Assembly (NCBI GenBank): GCA_963677475.2
Contig: CAXXQD010000022.1
Span: 124,001 to 188,000, forward strand
Reading direction: 5' to 3'
Source of the DNA: JABMQB01 sp963677475
Lineage (GTDB): Bacteria > Bacteroidota > Bacteroidia > Bacteroidales > Prolixibacteraceae
Length of the DNA stretch: 64,000 bases
Shown in pieces: positions 8,308 through 17,423 of the stretch (its first letter is position 1; each line of letters opens with the position of its first letter). Below the pieces are notes generated by a model, which was given only the letters and a program-made list of their open reading frames with translations, searched no databases and was not told where the DNA came from. Made by a program: the position numbers and the translations under genes.

Positions 8308-10701
8308 TCAACCTAACAGACTGTCCAGCTCTTCGGCGGGTTGTGCCCAAACTGCTTTGTCTCCGTTTTCAACGATTGGACGATGGAGTAACCTTGGATT
8401 TTCGGCTAATATTTTGAGCCATTCTTCGTCGCTAAACTCTTTGCCTTTGTAATTGTCTTTATAAAGTTGTTCATGTGTCCTTACAAAATCAAAAACAGGC
8501 CTTCCGGTTTTGGCAATTAAGTCGGCAAGTTCCTGGGCTGTAATTCCATCTTTTAAATATTCTTTTACCTCAAACGAAATCCCTTTTTCTTCTAAATATT
8601 TGAGCCCTGCCCTGCTTTTCGAGCATCTTGGATTGTGGTAAATTTTCATTGATTTGGTATGTTTTGATTTGATAAAATTATAAAAATCTTCCTGCGACCT
8701 GTATTTCGAACTCACGTTTTCCCTGTTGTATAAGTTTTGAAGTTCCGGGTCAAGCATTCTTGCTTTGGTATTGTCTTTCAGTTGAAGGCGCAACATCTCT
8801 TTAAGCTCTTCTTTTAATTCCGGGTCATAAATAGGGCATGCAACTTCAATCCGGCGGTTTAGGTTACGGCCCATCCAATCGGCCGATGAAATGTATATTT
8901 TTTCATCGCCACCATTCCCAAAAAGGAATACCCGTGAATGCTCCAGAAACTTATCGACAATACTAATTGCCTGAAGGTTTTGAGCCAGTTCAGGTTTGTC
9001 AATTTTAATACCCATAATTCCCCTGGTAATTAGTTTGATTTTCACACCAGCCTCGGCTGCTTCCATCAGTTTGTGCATCATATTGGTATCAATAAGGCTG
9101 TTCATTTTCAAGATCATAAAGCCTCTTTTGCCGTGTTTTGCCAGTTTAATTTCTTTATCGATCATGGAAGTAAAAAACTTTCGCATGTGGAAAGGGCTTA
9201 CTACTAAATGCTCGTAAGAATATTGACGGAAATTATGTTTAAAGAAGTCAAAAATATTTGCGACTTCACTGGTCAATCGTGTGTCGCTGGTGAGCAATCC
9301 TTCATCGGCGTAAATCCTTGCAGTGCCTTCATGAAAATTCCCGGTTCCGATATAGGCGTAATTCACAAATTCCCCTTTCTCCTGTCGTTTTATCCATGCC
9401 AATTTACTATGGACTTTCAGCCCGGGGATACCATTGATTACTGTTGCCCCTTCGTCCTGAAGTTTTTGCGACCAATACATGTTGGCTTCTTCGTCGAAAC
9501 GCGCCTGAAGCTCAATAACCACTGTCACTGTTTTCCCGTTCCGAACAGCATTTAACAGGGCATTTACAACTTTAGAGTCATCGGCAACCCTATAAATTGT
9601 GATGCCTATTTCTTTAACTTTTGGATCAATAGCAGCTTCGCGCAGAAGGTCGATAAAATGCCCGAAATTCTGATAAGGGTAATGAAGCATGATGTCTTTG
9701 CCCCTGATCTTTTTTAAAATACTTTCATAAGGGCGAAGGTCTTTGTGCCTGATGGGTTCAAGTGCCCGGTAATAGTGCTCGGGTTTACCAATTTCTGGAA
9801 ATTCCATAAAATCACGGTGGTTATGATATCGCCCGCCGGCATTAGTGTTTTCTTCATCAAGCTTCATTTTTTTAAGGATGAACGAAAACAAGTCTTCTGG
9901 AATGTCACTGTCGTAGAGCAACCTTACAGGTTTCCCGGTTTTTCGTTTTTTTAAACCAAGCTCCATTTTTTCCATAAAACTTTTTGAAATATCGTCGTCA
10001 ATGTCTAATTCGGCGTCGCGTGTAACTTTTATGGTGTAAGCTTCAAATTTGTCGTAGGTGAAAATATGGAATATGTCTTTTAAGCAAAAGCGGATAACAT
10101 CGTCAATTAACAACACATATTGCTTATTTTCCTCTTTCGGGAGAACCATAAACCTGGAAAGGGTTTTACTCGGAATCCTTAAAAGGGCGTAAGCCATTTT
10201 TTCAGGGTTTGCAAATTTTGATAATTTTACAGCCAAATAAACCGAACGATCTCTAAGGTAAGGGAATTTAAGGCTCTTCGTTAGCATGATCGGTACCAGG
10301 TTGGGGAGGATTTTGTCATGGAAATATTTCCTCACATATTCTTCCTGTGTTGGGCTGAGGTTATTTTCATTGAGCATGAAAATATCTTCAGTTGCCATTT
10401 CTACCACCACATCCTGATAAATTTTCTGCGCTTGTTTTTGTTGTTTTTTTACAATCGAACTAATTTCTTTGTGCAATTGTTTTGGCGTATAATCCCCTAA
10501 AAGGTTTTCTTCGTCTTTTCCCAGGTCAACCATCCTTCGCACAGTGGCTACCCTTACCCTAAAAAATTCATCCAGGTTATTTGAAAAAATACCAATAAAC
10601 CTTAGACGTTCAAGCAATGGGGTATTTTTATCGTCAGCTTCCTGCAATACCCTTTCGTTGAACGAAAGCCAACTGATTTCCCGGTTGATATATCTCTTCA
10701 T
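8308..10701 (-). CDS. ppk1: Polyphosphate kinase 1 fused to an ArsC-like thioredoxin-fold domain
   Basis: A 797-residue fusion. Residues 1-684 are a full-length PPK1, which makes polyphosphate from ATP. The N domain opens INREISWLSFNERVLQEA, the catalytic core has ELQARFDEE (397-405), and H431 in KVHSKLAWI and H457 in GTGNFHE correspond to the two E. coli active-site histidines. Residues 685-797 are a complete ArsC/YffB-like domain. It begins at an internal ATG (8647-8649) with NPRCSKSR (C693) and has Arg at 741 and 774, matching arsenate-binding Arg60 and Arg94. The third Arg (R107) is Gln787. No stop codon separates the two parts. This is either a true fusion or a recent loss of the ppk stop. 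Confidence 0.93.
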   Translation of the reverse strand: MKRYINREISWLSFNERVLQEADDKNTPLLERLRFIGIFSNNLDEFFRVRVATVRRMVDLGKDEENLLGDYTPKQLHKEISSIVKKQQKQAQKIYQDVVVEMATEDIFMLNENNLSPTQEEYVRKYFHDKILPNLVPIMLTKSLKFPYLRDRSVYLAVKLSKFANPEKMAYALLRIPSKTLSRFMVLPKEENKQYVLLIDDVIRFCLKDIFHIFTYDKFEAYTIKVTRDAELDIDDDISKSFMEKMELGLKKRKTGKPVRLLYDSDIPEDLFSFILKKMKLDEENTNAGGRYHNHRDFMEFPEIGKPEHYYRALEPIRHKDLRPYESILKKIRGKDIMLHYPYQNFGHFIDLLREAAIDPKVKEIGITIYRVADDSKVVNALLNAVRNGKTVTVVIELQARFDEEANMYWSQKLQDEGATVINGIPGLKVHSKLAWIKRQEKGEFVNYAYIGTGNFHEGTARIYADEGLLTSDTRLTSEVANIFDFFKHNFRQYSYEHLVVSPFHMRKFFTSMIDKEIKLAKHGKRGFMILKMNSLIDTNMMHKLMEAAEAGVKIKLITRGIMGIKIDKPELAQNLQAISIVDKFLEHSRVFLFGNGGDEKIYISSADWMGRNLNRRIEVACPIYDPELKEELKEMLRLQLKDNTKARMLDPELQNLYNRENVSSKYRSQEDFYNFIKSKHTKSMKIYHNPRCSKSRAGLKYLEEKGISFEVKEYLKDGITAQELADLIAKTGRPVFDFVRTHEQLYKDNYKGKEFSDEEWLKILAENPRLLHRPIVENGDKAVWAQPAEELDSLLG

Positions 10702-10809
10702 ATTATTGTTGTTCTTGCATGGTTGGTACGTTCTAAAAATACTATAAATTAATATTTATAGAAAACCGGGGGACAATATTTTGTTCAAAATATTCTAAAA
10801 TAATCGGGG

Positions 10810-11899
10810 TTATTCTCCACCGAATTCCATGAGATATGCCTTAATGAAATCATTTATTTCCCCGTCCAGAACGGCATTTACATTTCCGGTTTCATAATTT
10901 GTCCTTAAGTCTTTTACCATTTTGTAGGGTTGCAGCACATAGGACCTTATTTGCGAACCCCATTCAATTTTTTTCTTTTGAGACTCAACTGCATCAACTT
11001 TTTCCCTTCTTTTTCTAAGTTCAAGTTCATAAAGCTGTGATTTTAAAAGACGCATGGCATTTTCTTTATTGCCTAATTGCGAACGGCTTTCGGTGTTTTC
11101 AATGATTATGCCTGTTGGCGCATGCCTCAGGCGAACGCCTGTTTCTACTTTATTTACATTCTGCCCACCGGCACCGCCACTTCTAAAGGTATCCCAGGTA
11201 ATATCGGCCGGGTTTACCGTAATCTCAATAGAATCATCGACAAGTGGGGCAACATACACCGAAGCAAAAGAAGTCATTCTTTTTCCCTGGGCGTTAAATG
11301 GTGAAATGCGCACCAGCCTGTGAACGCCGTTTTCACTTTTCAGGTTGCCGTAGGCATAGTCGCCTTCAATTTCCATGGTACAACTTTTTACCCCAACCTC
11401 ATCGCCTTCCTGAAAATCCATCATGGATAGCTTGAACCCATTTTTCTCAGCCCAGCGGCTATACATTCGTAAAAGCATGTCCGCCCAGTCATTGCTTTCG
11501 GTTCCTCCTGCCCCGGCATTAATCTTTAAAACAGCCCCAAGGTGGTCTTCTTCGTTCCGAAGCATGTTTTTTGCTTCCAGGTTTTCCACCTTTTGGAGGG
11601 TTTCAGCATATGCCTCATCGATTTCGCTTTCCGACGCTTCATCAGCTTCAAAAAACTCATATAAAACCAGAAAATCTTCCATTGCCTGATCTACAGCCTT
11701 AAATCCATCGGTCCATATTTTTACCGACCGGATTTTTTTCATTTGGAGTTCAGCTTCTTTGGGGTTTTCCCAAAAGTCAGGATCCTGGGTTTTTAATTCT
11801 TCTTCTTGTAGTTGTAATAATTTCGCATCGTAGTCAAAGATGCCTCCTTAACGCATCCCGGCGATCATTCAAATTCTTCACTTGCTCTTTTAATACCAT
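10810..11899 (-). CDS. prfB: Peptide chain release factor 2 with programmed +1 frameshift
   Basis: RF2 releases peptides at UGA and UAA. The gene is in two frames. ATG at 11897-11899 opens 21 codons ending CTT, then an in-frame TGA (11834-11836). Shifting +1 at CTT-TGA-C continues as DYDAKLLQL and joins the 310-codon frame ending at 10810, giving 362 residues, normal for RF2. AGGAGG (11843-11848) sits three bases before CTT, exactly like the E. coli stimulator. Motifs are SPF (about 199-201), which reads UGA, and GGQ (about 244-246), which catalyses hydrolysis. A start at the internal ATG at 11742 would lose the first 52 residues. recX lies 60 bases upstream on the same strand. Confidence 0.95.
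11833..11848 (-). promoter_or_regulatory. prfB programmed frameshift site
   Basis: On the minus strand the site reads AGGAGG-CAT-CTT-TGA-C: an internal Shine-Dalgarno-like sequence, a three-base spacer, a slippery CTT and the in-frame UGA. RF2 scarcity favours the shift, so RF2 autoregulates its own synthesis. This is an established mechanism. Confidence 0.93.
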
Positions 11900-11959
11900 G
11901 GCAATATATTTTAATTGGGGTGTAAAATTAAAAAAATATCAGGAAGGAAAGTTTTTATT

Positions 11960-12427
11960 TCATAAAATCGAATTCATATGCCGATGGATAAGTTCAGCTT
12001 CGAAACCACGGGTTTGGGCAAAGCGGATGATCTTTCCCATTTTATCAAACCTGTTGTTTGACTTTATGCTTTTGGCTTTGTCTTTCATTATTTTGAGAAG
12101 TGCTTCCACGTATTTGTCCTGATCGATTTCTTCTTTGCCAATTTCGATGTATTTGTCAGAAATACTTTTTTGTTTTAGGTAATAGGCAATTTTTATTTTC
12201 CCCCATTTATTGATCCTGAACTTTTCACGAAAATACGCTTTGCAATACCTCCCATCATCAATGTACTTTTCTTCTTTAAGTTTATCAACAACTGCTTCAG
12301 CATCGTATTTTTCCAATCCCCAGCTTACAATTTTCTTACGGATATCGGGCGAGCATTTTTCTGCTTTACTGCAAATAACAGCCGCTTTTTTGAACGCTTC
12401 TTTTGAGGAAATTACTTCTTGGTCCAT
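11960..12427 (-). CDS. recX: RecX family regulator of RecA
   Basis: A 155-residue, highly charged helical protein. It has the RecX three-helix repeats, with YDAEAVVDKLKEEKYIDDGRYC at about 40-61 matching the core pattern of an aromatic-rich hinge and (I/L)DD. RecX binds RecA filaments and limits their extension. Its usual neighbour recA is not in this window. A TACATTTG element (minus strand, 12486-12493) about 60 bases upstream of the ATG is a plausible promoter. prfB follows 60 bases downstream. Confidence 0.85.
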   Translation of the reverse strand: MDQEVISSKEAFKKAAVICSKAEKCSPDIRKKIVSWGLEKYDAEAVVDKLKEEKYIDDGRYCKAYFREKFRINKWGKIKIAYYLKQKSISDKYIEIGKEEIDQDKYVEALLKIMKDKAKSIKSNNRFDKMGKIIRFAQTRGFEAELIHRHMNSIL

Positions 12428-12541
12428 GCCTTAATTTATAGGTACTTTAATAGCAACTAAATGTACAAAAAATAGGCATGTAATTCAAATGTAAGTCAGG
12501 GTTACGAATGAACCGCAACCCTGAAACACATAGTAAATGTT

Positions 12542-13267
12542 TTATTTATCGTGAAAACTTACTTCTGCTTTTTCGCCTGTAAAGAATTCCTGTAATTCGG
12601 CAAGCGTAGAGTCGGTTCGTTGCACATCTTTCACAATTTGCCCTTTTTCAAGGATGACGATCCGTTGGCAAACGTCGGTAATATTATCTAAAGTGTGGCT
12701 CGAAATCAAAAAGGTTGATTTGAATTCTTCTGCATATTCTTTCACAATTTTCCTCAGTTTGAATTGCGAAGACGGGTCGAGGTTTGCAAATGGCTCGTCT
12801 AAAACAATTACTTCCGGGTGTCCCATCAATGCTCCAACAACCCCAACTTTCTTCTGGTTTCCTTTGGAAAGGTCACGGATAAATTTCTTTTTGCCAATTA
12901 TTTCGTCGTTAAAAAACTCAGTGTATCGGTCAAGGAATTTTTCCACATCAGAAGTATTCATGCCCCTTAGTTCGCCAATAAACGTAAAATATTCATCGGG
13001 GGTGAGGTAGCCAATGGTGAAACTCTCATCAATATAAGAACCTGTATGTGTTTTCCAGTCTTCTGATTTTGCCACAGGAATATCGTTGATGATTACCTCT
13101 CCGTTTGTTGCCCTGATTAAATCTAAAACCAATGAGAAAAATGTAGTTTTACCGGCACCATTATTCCCAACCAAACCAAATACTTCCCCTTTATTGATGG
13201 TGAGTTCTTCCAGATTTAAAACAACTGTGCCATTGTATGATTTTTCTAAATTTTTTGCTGTTATCAT
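12542..13267 (-). CDS. ABC transporter ATP-binding protein
   Basis: A 241-residue ABC ATPase: Walker A GNNGAGKTT (34-42), signature LSKGNQKK (133-140), Walker B VIVLDEP (153-159) and an H-loop at SSHTLDN (about 189). The divergent LSKGNQ signature is typical of the exporter class that includes CcmA/YhaQ-like transporters. It is the last gene of the PadR operon. Its start lies 2 bases beyond the stop of the DUF5687 permease gene, so the two subunits are almost certainly translationally linked. The exported substrate is unknown. Confidence 0.93.
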   Translation of the reverse strand: MITAKNLEKSYNGTVVLNLEELTINKGEVFGLVGNNGAGKTTFFSLVLDLIRATNGEVIINDIPVAKSEDWKTHTGSYIDESFTIGYLTPDEYFTFIGELRGMNTSDVEKFLDRYTEFFNDEIIGKKKFIRDLSKGNQKKVGVVGALMGHPEVIVLDEPFANLDPSSQFKLRKIVKEYAEEFKSTFLISSHTLDNITDVCQRIVILEKGQIVKDVQRTDSTLAELQEFFTGEKAEVSFHDK

Positions 13268-13269
13268 GC

Positions 13270-14742
13270 TTATGAATTTTTATATGCTGTTATCATTTTG
13301 TGTTTTCGGGCTAAATATTTTTTTGTGAAATAATCGATTAAATAGGGGTGTAAAATGATTCCTAATAATCCAACTCCGCCAAAAATAAAATAGATGGTGG
13401 TTTTGCTAAAAACCAACGATAGTAGTCCGTACAATACCATGGGGCCAAAAATAATAGGGAAAGAAATTAGCCATTGGGTTGCCCCCATTCCCTGATAATT
13501 GAACATGGCTTTTTTCTCCAGGTCGATTGCTTTCATGTTGTTAAGGCCAAGGGCAAATATGATGAAACTATTTACACCAATATTATACAGCATCACCACA
13601 AAATGGATGTACAATACTTTTGGGCTGATAAACATATAACCCAAGGATAGGAGATAATAGATGACATTGGTTGCTGCCATCAGGAAGAAAGCGGATTGAA
13701 GGATTTGTTTCATTTTTACGTTTTGCGCCATTAAAAACGGATAGTAGCGGCCATGCCACGAGGGGAAAAACTGTCCATACGTCATGCTAAACATTCCGGT
13801 CATAAAAATGCCACCAAATACCAGTATAAATTCAGGCTTGCCAGCATCAAAATCCTGATAAATGATTAAACCATACAACAAAAAAATCAATGATAAAAGT
13901 GCTGTTGACCTTGGCCGTTTATTGCGGGTGATCATTTTTACTTCAAGCGACAACATTTTGCCATATTCCCCAATTCGGTTTAACCACGAAAAGTCATGTT
14001 TGCTTTCTTCTTTTTTCTTGTTGCCAAGTTCATCCAAATAGAACCTGCTTAGCAAATATTTTCTGTTTAGCTGATATAAAACAAGGATAAGTATTGGGAA
14101 TGCTACCGCAGAAACCGGGTTGTTTATCACAAAATCGAACAAACGGCCAAAAGCTGAAGTAATGTCGAGTATTTCAAAATAGTCGATGCAATAAACGGCT
14201 GCTGCCAATGCCAGGAAACTGTAAAACAGGATATTCGATTCGTTGGTCCTCCATTTGATGTAAAGGGCTAGGTAATGGTTCACATATACCATTAAATAAA
14301 GTGAAGCAAACCAAGCAATTAAGTTCAGGGCAGGAACCTCATGAATTGCAACTTTTAAAGTAAAAGGCAATAATAAAAATAAGGGAAGGATGTTAAAAAA
14401 ATGTAGCAACGATTTGTTCAGCATATAATTGGCAATCCTTTTCCGTTTTACGGGGATGAGTAAAAATGGCTGAAACCCAAATGTTGGCAGGTTTTGCATC
14501 ATAATCCGTAAAACAAGCTCAAATCCTACATATATAAATATGAGGGAGTTGAATGCCTGTATTGGTGGAATGTCGGGATATTTTTCGGAGATAACGTTCT
14601 CCAGGTTAAAGCCCATATACAAGGCTACAAGTGAAAAATAGATGGAAAGGAAAATTATTACCCCTTTTGCTGCCATACTTTTTTTCAGCGATGCCGACCG
14701 GATGAGTTCCCGCCAGGCGAAATAAAAAAAGTTTCTTTTCAT
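13270..14742 (-). CDS. ABC transporter permease, DUF5687 family
   Basis: A 490-residue membrane protein with about twelve hydrophobic segments. It opens MKRNFFYFAWRELIRSASLK, the usual cytoplasmic lead of DUF5687 proteins, which are Bacteroidota ABC-2-like permeases always found with an ATPase partner. A hydrophilic insert (about 250-275) separates the two membrane halves. It is the membrane subunit for the ATPase encoded immediately downstream. The preceding membrane-protein gene is 102 bases upstream. Confidence 0.85.
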   Translation of the reverse strand: MKRNFFYFAWRELIRSASLKKSMAAKGVIIFLSIYFSLVALYMGFNLENVISEKYPDIPPIQAFNSLIFIYVGFELVLRIMMQNLPTFGFQPFLLIPVKRKRIANYMLNKSLLHFFNILPLFLLLPFTLKVAIHEVPALNLIAWFASLYLMVYVNHYLALYIKWRTNESNILFYSFLALAAAVYCIDYFEILDITSAFGRLFDFVINNPVSAVAFPILILVLYQLNRKYLLSRFYLDELGNKKKEESKHDFSWLNRIGEYGKMLSLEVKMITRNKRPRSTALLSLIFLLYGLIIYQDFDAGKPEFILVFGGIFMTGMFSMTYGQFFPSWHGRYYPFLMAQNVKMKQILQSAFFLMAATNVIYYLLSLGYMFISPKVLYIHFVVMLYNIGVNSFIIFALGLNNMKAIDLEKKAMFNYQGMGATQWLISFPIIFGPMVLYGLLSLVFSKTTIYFIFGGVGLLGIILHPYLIDYFTKKYLARKHKMITAYKNS

Positions 14743-14844
14743 TTAATAGAGATTATACAATTCGTAAACAGTCGGATGTTTTTATGGGTATCCTGGTTTT
14801 ATGTATTTGTTACAGGCACTTTGAAAATGTTACAATTTATTTTA

Positions 14845-15552
14845 TCATACTGCAAATTCAGCATAGGATTCCATAAAATGCTCTTTTATTTTTTTAGGCA
14901 GAAAAAATAAATTCCCGTACATAAGAATAGTAAAACTTATGGTCGCCAGCGAAATACCAAAAAGAATATATGAGTTGTTGATTAAATTCAGTTCATAAGC
15001 ATTATTGATATTGAAAAAGAAGATAGGTAATTGAACCACAAAAGTTGCCGTTACCTGAACATCTTGAAGTATTTTTAAAAGTAAAAATGATTTTCCGGGA
15101 ACAGTTTTAATTTTAATATACTTTGGATAATACAAGTAATAATTTAGTATTAAGCTAACAACCATAATCACGCAATAGACTGAAATAATTTCAATATCAT
15201 AGTCTGTATATTTAAGAGCAGAATAAAACATGAGCGTAAGCGCAAAAGTCAGGATTATTTTAGGCAACTTATAGAATTCCAGGAAATAGTTCCAAAGCAA
15301 ATAATTATACTTCCTTCTAAGTTCTTTTTCTTTTTGTTGTTTTACCTTGCTGAACCCGAAAATACCAAATTTTGACCAGCAATTTTTTAGGGCATCATTA
15401 AAACTTAAATCCGGGTCTGTTTCCCATTGTTCTTCGATGGAAGAAGCCAAATGGTCCACCAGTTCAGTTTGTAAATCGTATTGATAAACATAGTGTTTAT
15501 GGCAAAAAACATAAAGTTGCTTTAGTTCATGGTCGCTTAGGTGTTTATGCAT
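14845..15552 (-). CDS. Membrane protein accompanying a PadR regulator
   Basis: A 235-residue protein. An N-terminal soluble helical part (about 1-85) opens MHKHLSDHELKQLYVFCHKH, with the segment TELVDHLASSIEEQW. About four membrane helices follow (roughly 98-115, 120-138, 160-182 and 190-215). The N-terminal layout resembles the small helical module of HAAS/DUF1700-type proteins often encoded beside PadR regulators. Its start lies one base after the padR stop codon, so co-regulation is almost certain. The function is unknown; it may sense envelope state or modulate the transporter. Confidence 0.75.
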   Translation of the reverse strand: MHKHLSDHELKQLYVFCHKHYVYQYDLQTELVDHLASSIEEQWETDPDLSFNDALKNCWSKFGIFGFSKVKQQKEKELRRKYNYLLWNYFLEFYKLPKIILTFALTLMFYSALKYTDYDIEIISVYCVIMVVSLILNYYLYYPKYIKIKTVPGKSFLLLKILQDVQVTATFVVQLPIFFFNINNAYELNLINNSYILFGISLATISFTILMYGNLFFLPKKIKEHFMESYAEFAV

Positions 15553-15553
15553 A

Positions 15554-15886
15554 TTAAGTTGTTTTAGGATTTAACAAAATTTCCATATTTGCCATATAGG
15601 TTTTCATTTCCTCCAACAGGTTAACCGATTCTTTTTTGCCTTTTTGGGTAATATAATAGTATTTGCGGGGGCGGTTATTGACTTTCTTTATTTCCACGCT
15701 TAACAATCCCTTGGCTTCCAATTTATGCAAAATTGGGTATAAGGCCCCTTCCGTAATTTTCAAGCTTCCGGTGGTAATTAATTCTACTTCGCGGGTAATT
15801 TGATAGCCATACATCTTTCCTTTATCATTGAGCAGCTTTAAAACGATGGTGGAAAGGCTTCCTTTGTATAAATTGTTTTGTGACAT
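15554..15886 (-). CDS. PadR family transcriptional regulator
   Basis: A 110-residue winged-helix regulator with the PadR signature KMYGYQITREVE (24-35), followed by LKITEGALYPILHKLEAKGLL and RPRKYYYITQKGKKE. These small PadR-s2 proteins are usually repressors of adjacent membrane or efflux genes. It is first in an operon with a membrane protein, a DUF5687 permease and an ABC ATPase. A 21-bp near-perfect palindrome overlaps the -33 element of its promoter, suggesting autorepression. The promoter ends four bases before the ATG, so the mRNA may be leaderless. Confidence 0.93.
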   Translation of the reverse strand: MSQNNLYKGSLSTIVLKLLNDKGKMYGYQITREVELITTGSLKITEGALYPILHKLEAKGLLSVEIKKVNNRPRKYYYITQKGKKESVNLLEEMKTYMANMEILLNPKTT

Positions 15887-15890
15887 GAAG

Positions 15891-15921
15891 TAAAAGTAGA
15901 AATTAATTCTTTTATACCAAA
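15891..15921 (-). promoter_or_regulatory. Promoter of the PadR-ABC operon
   Basis: On the minus strand TTTG (15918-15921) is followed after 19 bases by TACTTTTA (15891-15898), one base off the TAnnTTTG consensus. It ends only four bases before the padR start codon. Confidence 0.65.
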
Positions 15922-15934
15922 GAATCTTAGGTAT
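15914..15934. promoter_or_regulatory. Candidate PadR operator palindrome
   Basis: Arms ATACCAAAGA and TCTTAGGTAT flank one central base and match as an inverted repeat in 9 of 10 positions. It overlaps the TTTG element of the padR promoter, where a bound dimer would block RNA polymerase. Confidence 0.6.
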
Positions 15935-16010
15935 GAATAATTTCTAATGGATATCCTTTTAATTGCTTAATGATTTAGTGTCATGTGGCTATTCTTTAAT
16001 TTGATTTTTT

Positions 16011-16037
16011 GCCACAAAAACACTAAACCACAAAGTG
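16011..16037. repeat. CCACAAA-type short tandem motif
   Basis: GCCACAAAAACACTAAACC is followed by ACAAAGTG, an imperfect repetition of CACAAA/CACTAA of the kind scattered in intergenic DNA of many Bacteroidota. The rest of 15935-16099 shows no gene or clear signal. Confidence 0.35.
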
Positions 16038-16099
16038 TTGACTTAATACGAACAAATAATACGAAACGGTCAGCACATATTTAAATCGAACACGGATTG

Positions 16100-17297
16100 C
16101 TAGGCAAAAAACATTTCACATTCTTTGATTGCTTCTGAAAGCCTTGCAATTCCTTCGATTATCATTCCTTCGGAAGCATTAGAGAAATTCAGGCGCATGT
16201 ACCTGTTGCCTTCGCCATTGGTAAAAAACGACCTGCCGGGAACAAACACAACCTTTTTCCGGATGGCAATTTTAATTAACTTTTCCGTATCATAACCCTC
16301 AGGTAGCTTCACCCAAATAAACATTCCGCCCTCAGGATTGGTTATTTCGCTTCCTTCCGGAAAATATTTGGCGACCTCATTTCGCATAACCCGGCATTGC
16401 TTGCCATAGGCATTCCTAATTTTTTGCAAATGACTTTCAATATCATGATTACTCAAAAAATGATAGATTAAGCGTTGCACAATATTATTGGTGTGCAGGT
16501 CTTCTGCCTGTTTAATTTTTATCAGCCATGGTACCATCGTTTCCGGGGCACATATCCAGCCAGTGCGGATTCCCGGCGAAATCATTTTTGAAAAAGAACC
16601 GCACCAGATTGTTTGATCGGGCAGCATGCCAACAATTGGTGCCGAGTTTTCACCTTTAAAATGAAGTTCGCCATAAGGATTGTCTTCAACGAGTATGGTT
16701 TGGTAATGCTCAAGCAAAGCTGCCAGTTCTTGTTTTTTTGCATAAGAATAGCTAATTCCAGATGGATTTTGAAAGTTGGGGATGGCATAAAAAAGTTTGG
16801 CACCATAGTTTAGTATTATATTTTCGAGTTCCTCTAAATCGACACCGTCAGGGTTCAGGTTCACTTGCTTAAAAACCGGGCTGTTAAGCGATAAGGCCTG
16901 GATGCCACCAAGGTAGGAAGGTTTTTCAAGTGCCACCACATCGCCAGGGATTAATCATTGCCTTACTAACGATTGCCAAAGCCTGTTGCGAACCGTTGGT
17001 GATGATAAACTGCGAAGCTTTGGTTTGCATACCATATTTTGTATTGTAATAAGACGAAATCCATTCGCGCAAAGGAAGAAACCCCTGACTTCCGGCATAT
17101 TGAAGGGTTTCTTTTCCGGTGTGGGTAAAAATTGAAGCCAAGCCATTTTTTAATTCCTCAACCGGGAAAAAGTCGGGATTGGGCAAACCCCCTGCAAAAG
17201 AGATAAAATCTTCCTGTTCGGCAACACTTAGGATTTCTCGAATAAACGATCGCGGGATGTTATTACAACAATCTGATAAATAATTTTCGTAGTTCAT
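16100..17297 (-). pseudogene. PLP-dependent aminotransferase (MocR/ARO8-like fold type I), one-base frameshift
   Basis: Two overlapping frames make one class I/II aminotransferase of about 398 residues. The first (17297 to 16926) carries the N-terminal arm, FISFAGGLPNPDFFP and the cofactor-pocket start TNGSQQAL. The second (from about 16949 to 16100) carries IPNFQNPSG, VEDNPYGEL, the PLP lysine in GSFSKMISPGIRTGW and the C-terminal MRLNFSN. The break is at the GGG at 16947-16949 (CCC on the coding strand). Removing one C restores NPGDVVALEKPSYLGG, the canonical sequence. It could be a real disabling mutation or a homopolymer sequencing error. Relatives act on 2-aminoadipate, branched-chain or aromatic amino acids. 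Two leader-peptide/terminator modules precede it. Confidence 0.88.
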
Positions 17298-17355
17298 TTT
17301 TTGTTTGTTTTATTAAAAGTTAAAATTGATTTGTGACCTGTTGCCTTGCCTGTGC

Positions 17356-17398
17356 GAAAAAAGAAAGCCTTTCCCCGGCTTACCAGGAAAAGGCTTTT
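17356..17398 (-). terminator. Intrinsic terminator/attenuator 2
   Basis: On the minus strand AAAGCCTTTTCC and GGAAAGGCTTT form a long stem around a nine-base loop, followed by C and six T residues. It starts 26 bases after the stop of mini-ORF 2 and lies 58 bases upstream of the aminotransferase start. GGAGAAG (17418-17424, beginning on the last base of the mini-ORF stop) can pair with CTTTTCC of the 5' arm, giving a possible antiterminator. Confidence 0.8.
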
Positions 17399-17423
17399 TA
17401 TAAAATGTATAGCAATTCTTCTC

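Noticed and set aside
11742..11742. ATG at 11742 as the prfB start
   Set aside because: It would remove 52 N-terminal residues of RF2; the frameshift site and the coding sequence upstream explain the full-length protein.
12496..12524. TCAGGGTT/AACCCTGA hairpin as terminator of the ABC operon
   Set aside because: The stem is real but is not followed by a T-run on the minus strand; a promoter-like TACATTTG follows instead.
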